DNA of 64,000 bases from Plutella xylostella (lineage: Eukaryota; Arthropoda; Insecta; Lepidoptera; Plutellidae), in NCBI RefSeq assembly GCF_932276165.1, contig NC_064000.1, positions 1,798,001 through 1,862,000 of the forward strand. The letters run 5' to 3'. Both the position numbers and the translations under genes were made by a program. A model generated the notes under the pieces. That model worked only from the letters and a program-made list of their open reading frames with translations, was not told the origin of the DNA and did no database searches. Position 1 is the first letter of the stretch. Every line of letters begins with the position of its first letter. Of this stretch, positions 60,601-64,000 are shown piece after piece.

Positions 60601-62600
60601 TAATTATGCTTATGACTGTAATCAACGAAGCTGTAGTCAGAGCAAGCGTTTCGCAAGCGAGCCACCCGCTTTTCGCTGTAAATTTGTACTCACGTGATAG
60701 GTCGCGATCCAAATCAAATGGTCCAAATTCGAATTCTAAGAGGAAAAAAAACATTTTATAAGAAATCCTTCGTCGAACCTTTTGTCAGTACCTACGTACA
60801 ATACAATCAATCTATTTTCGTCTAGACAGCCAGGTGTTTTATTCATCAGCAGTTTCTAGAATTACTTTTGAACTTTGTGATTCGGTTCTAACGTGATCAT
60901 TTGTATTCTGTCGACATTCACTGATCATTGATTGATTGATATTCACGTTAAGTGGTTCGTAGTTTGTTTATAATAAAAATACAAGTATGTAAAGGTTATC
61001 TAAGGATTTCTTAAATCAATAGTATGTAAGAAAATCTTATTGTAATTAAATGTCACAACTGTTATGCCCAAAATGGACGAAAACTTTAAAACGAAGTTGC
61101 AGATTTTCGCTGCATATTTTTATGAATGGATAGTTTGTGTTAATAAAATTGACTCTGATGTATACCTATGTAGCTTACGATTAATTACGATGTGGATACC
61201 CTGCGAAAGTATATTATCCACATCCCGCGAAATGTATTACAGTAGGATTACATCTGAAAAAAATATTTCGATGCCACTTACTTGTGAAAATATAAAGTAG
61301 TTCAGTTTGATTGATAAATAAATCCACATATTACACTATGTTGACCGTTCCGAGCACACAAAGAAACATCGCGGACGTGATAAAACTTTATTTTATCGCG
61401 TATCCCTGTCCCGAGGGGTGTCCTAAAATGTAACTTTCATAAAAAAACCAGGACCTCCAACACTTTCGGGACATATCGAAAGATGTGTCATTTTATGACT
61501 AGAAAAAGGATTTTGATGGACAAATGCCGCCAGAGAACGACCACGTATCATGACCCGTCCCCGGCCTCATTTCGTGAGCTTTTCTTACTATATTTCCTGA
61601 ATCGCAGAGGTCTTATAAAGTTGGGCGGTCGTCAATCAAAATTCTACCGGCGTCAAATGACATTCTGCTCACAATGGGCCGAAATATCACTGATTTTTAG
61701 GGCTTTATATCTCGGCCCTACTACGGGATGTGGTAGTTTCAAATGTACAATTTGGCAGACATTTCGTAATTTACCACTATTGTGTTATGCGGTTACAGAA
61801 ATATATTTTTTCATAGTTTCTACAGCAAATAAACTATTTAGGACAGGGTACGATATTGTACCAATTGACTGTATGTCTTTGTGAAGCTGTGTGTCTTGGA
61901 CTTATCAAGATCTCGAGAGCTCTAATCTAGCTATGCTTCATCAAAACTTATTTTAAAAAAGAAATATAATGTTACTACACTCCAAATTACATTTTAAAGT
62001 CAATACAGTAATAAAACAAAATTACAGCTTCATAAAAACTTCATTTTGCATTAATCAGAGTTAACTGTGCTAGACGCAATAGCGGAGACCTCGATTTATC
62101 TCTATTTACCATCCAATAAAACCTAAGAGCTTTTTGCCCGCAGGAAAAAAGCTAACGTTTACAATATTTACGGACGGTTTCCGAAACACGATTATTCAAT
62201 TCAATGTACCTACTAAAAGACATTTATGTTGGTACTTTGAATTGAAAATTAAGAGTAAGTAGGCACAGCTTACAACGAATATACTATTGAGCTGCATGTT
62301 CAGATAATAATTAGTATGTACGAGTGTACCTACATATAATATATCTATTACCACTTATTACCTTGTGGAAATAAAAAAATCACATTAACAATGAGTGTTC
62401 AACAACCAATTATGTAACTGACACTTTTTGAATCTATTCTATGAAAAGGTACCTACAGAAGTGTAAGGGTTTATGCGATGACCGCACATACAATGAACTT
62501 CATTGAAATCCACAGTATAAACTCCATTGAAGTATACCTAATATACTTGTAATATTAGTTCAATGATAAGCCCCGTAAATTGCTATTGTTCAGGAACCTT
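60600..62600. other. 2 kb without recognised transposons or genes
   Basis: Frames of 78 codons (61064-61300) and 133 codons (61483-61884) lie on the plus strand. The longer one begins MCHFMTRKRILMDKC and holds LCYAVTEIYFFIV, but no domain, signal peptide or splice context is convincing. It could be an exon of a host gene or chance. Confidence 0.3.
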
Positions 62601-62607
62601 GTCCAAT

Positions 62608-62651
62608 TAATGTCGACGTGTTAATGTCGACGTGACGTAACAATGACGTCA
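62608..62651. promoter_or_regulatory. Duplicated TAATGTCGACGTG plus a perfect CRE-like TGACGTCA
   Basis: TAATGTCGACGTG occurs twice in a row (62609-62633), followed by TGACGTCA (62644-62651), the CREB/ATF half-site palindrome. Function not shown. Confidence 0.25.
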
Positions 62652-62980
62652 CCTGAAAGTAAAAAGTATAGATGACATTTATTTGACGTCTTATGACGCG
62701 CCAGCTGTGGAAAAAAGAACGGCGGGGCATTTTACGGGGCTTATGCCTATGCGGTTCGTTAAATATCCAGACTATCTGTCGTATAAATGTTTTCTTAACC
62801 GGGTTAACCTTGGTCATGATCAGCCTTTATGAAACGTGACGATATTGCGACAAAACAATTTTACGAGGCATTCAGAAGTATAATTGTTATCTTTATTACT
62901 GTTACAAGTTTCTGCTGGCGAATCGCAAAATGTCGGAGTTTGTGGAATAAGTGTCAATCATTGACCTTTGTAATCATAGT

Positions 62981-63252
62981 AGCGAGCACAAGTTTCAACC
63001 TCCGTTAACGTTGCGTATCTTCAACTGTCACTGTCAAAATGTAAGGCAAAGTTAGTTCCAAAAGTGACATTTGTTTTTTCCATATGTTAGGTGGAATTTC
63101 ACCAAACGCTAAACGTATTAAGTAGACTGTCATACGTCTGTCAGTTAGTACAAAATGAATTTAAAATTTGATTTAAATACGTTTAGCCTTTGGTAAAAGT
63201 GACCCTTCGTGTAGATTCGAAAATAGTATCGAATCCAGTGCTCGCTGCACTG
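62981..63252. mobile_element. MITE, GGATTCGATACTATTTTC family, with a nested MITE
   Basis: GTAGCGAGCACAAG at the left and CAGTGCTCGCTGCACTG at the right bound it; CTGTCACTGTCAAAATGTAAG and CGAAAATAGTATCGAATCC are family marks. 63091-63208 is an insertion. Confidence 0.6.
63091..63208. mobile_element. Small MITE (TTTCACCAAACGCTAAACG ends)
   Basis: TTTCACCAAACGCTAAACG at the left and the inverse-like CGTTTAGCCTTTGGTAAAAG at the right. Shares AAATACGTTTA with the transposon at 49477-50514. Confidence 0.55.
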
Positions 63253-63316
63253 GTCCTTGCATAGAACAACGCGGCCTCGGGTGTACCCTCTGCTCAATGT
63301 GTCCTTGTTTGTAATA

Positions 63317-63394
63317 CACTCACGAGAAATAAAAAGGTTCCAGAGACATATGAAGCGACAATGGCAGGTGAAACTTTTTCATTGCTCGTGAGTG
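63317..63394. mobile_element. 78-bp MITE, CACTCACGAG family, minimal copy
   Basis: CACTCACGAGAAATAAAAAGG at the left and TTTTTCATTGCTCGTGAGTG at the right, with TA at 63315-63316 and 63395-63396. Only about 24 bp lie between the arms. Confidence 0.75.
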
Positions 63395-63407
63395 TATAAC
63401 TTAAGTA

Positions 63408-63648
63408 ACACACACACACGCACTCACGCCTTGTACTAATGTACTCCCTTGCGGGGTAGGCAGAGGTGCATTGCTGCACCCACTTTTCGCCAGAGTGTTA
63501 TGTTAGTCCCAATGTAATAGGGGGCGGGCCTATTGCCATTTTACGGGCACATCCAAGACCCGAGAACAAATATCTGTGTTTAAACAAATATCTGCCCCAG
63601 CCGGGAATCGAACCCGGGACCATCGGCTCAGTAACGGCGGCTCAAACT
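63408..63648 (-). mobile_element. SINE B, nearly full length
   Basis: Body as in the other copies, B box GGGTTCGATTCCCGGCTGG retained, but the A-box half of the head is replaced (TTTGAGCCGCCGTTACTG). AACTTAAGTA at 63398-63407 and 63649-63658 is the 10-bp duplication. A CA run lies at the 3' end (63408-63420). Confidence 0.83.
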
Positions 63649-63659
63649 AACTTAAGTAC

Positions 63660-64000
63660 TTATTAATTTTCTACTTTCCTTTGTAATTCCATTGTTATTT
63701 TAAGATAAAATTTCCGATAAACGCAGCGTCAGTGTTGAAGGAAATCATCGGACTGTTCAAATGTTTGAGCAAAATCTAATTTGGCGGCTCAAATTGAGTT
63801 GAATAACTTGATAAAACAACTAATCTTTTGTTATTCTTTGACTAGGTTTCATCTTCTTCTTGAAATTATACAAAATATACTTTTGTGAATCATCTAAATT
63901 CTCGATTGATGAAAAGATGTGTTATAAGTTAGTTGTGCCGCCGCGTTTTAATAAATGTCTCTGATATTATTATGTTAGTGGAAAACAAATAAGTAAGTAA
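63660..64000. other. AT-rich stretch with no recognised feature
   Basis: Nothing recognised up to the window edge. Confidence 0.35.

Overview
The window looks like repeat-rich nuclear DNA from a moth or butterfly (Lepidoptera). The base composition is AT-rich. It holds several copies of the short non-autonomous Helitron that ends in AGCTAGT and is common in lepidopteran genomes, tRNA-derived SINEs, many palindromic MITEs with TA target duplications, a Jockey-clade LINE and a LINE whose ORF1 carries an FP25K-like C-terminal domain. I recognise no complete host protein-coding gene, no rRNA and no CRISPR array. Almost every long open reading frame belongs to a transposable element or runs through a repeat.

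Layout. 1-7.5 kb is a patchwork of nested small transposons: a SINE with a 12-bp duplication inside a TA-type MITE, a piggyBac-like element between TTAA sites, a 175-bp RTE remnant, a cluster of TATCGATA sites and a foldback element with repeated GTCCCAAGGTAC motifs. 7.5-12.5 kb holds an apparently intact two-ORF LINE on the plus strand, with a 3' stem-loop and a TTA-rich tail. 12.5-18.7 kb is MITEs, SINE pieces and a hAT-type element with an 8-bp duplication. 18.7-22.2 kb is a Jockey-clade LINE on the minus strand, 5'-truncated in ORF1 but with a full ORF2. 22.2-30.9 kb holds more MITEs, LINE ends and a 59-bp perfect palindrome. 30.9-33 kb has two SINEs, one split by a 923-bp solo LTR. 33-34.1 kb is free of recognisable repeats and rich in homeodomain-type sites. 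35.7-37.8 kb is a Tc1/mariner-type transposon with long diverged inverted repeats that each carry a tRNA-like sequence, around a broken transposase that needs a 91-bp intron.

38.4-48.4 kb is the most striking part. Two head-to-tail, almost identical 4.1-kb Helitron-like units sit next to a truncated third start and a large inverted duplication. Each unit carries diverged 460-bp repeats, AT-rich repeats of about 150 bp, a 54-bp-period array with a conserved 17-bp GC-rich core, and a further repeat zone, and ends in a hairpin plus CTAG. 48.4-64 kb returns to nested MITEs, SINEs and Helitron copies, with one possible host promoter and short 5' exons near 58.3-58.5 kb.

The recognisable enzymes would serve only their own elements. 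The plus-strand LINE could supply reverse transcriptase and endonuclease for itself and perhaps for SINEs. The Jockey copy has an intact RT but an Asp-to-Asn change in its endonuclease. The Helitron-like units, the MITEs and the solo LTR encode nothing and would depend on enzymes from elsewhere.
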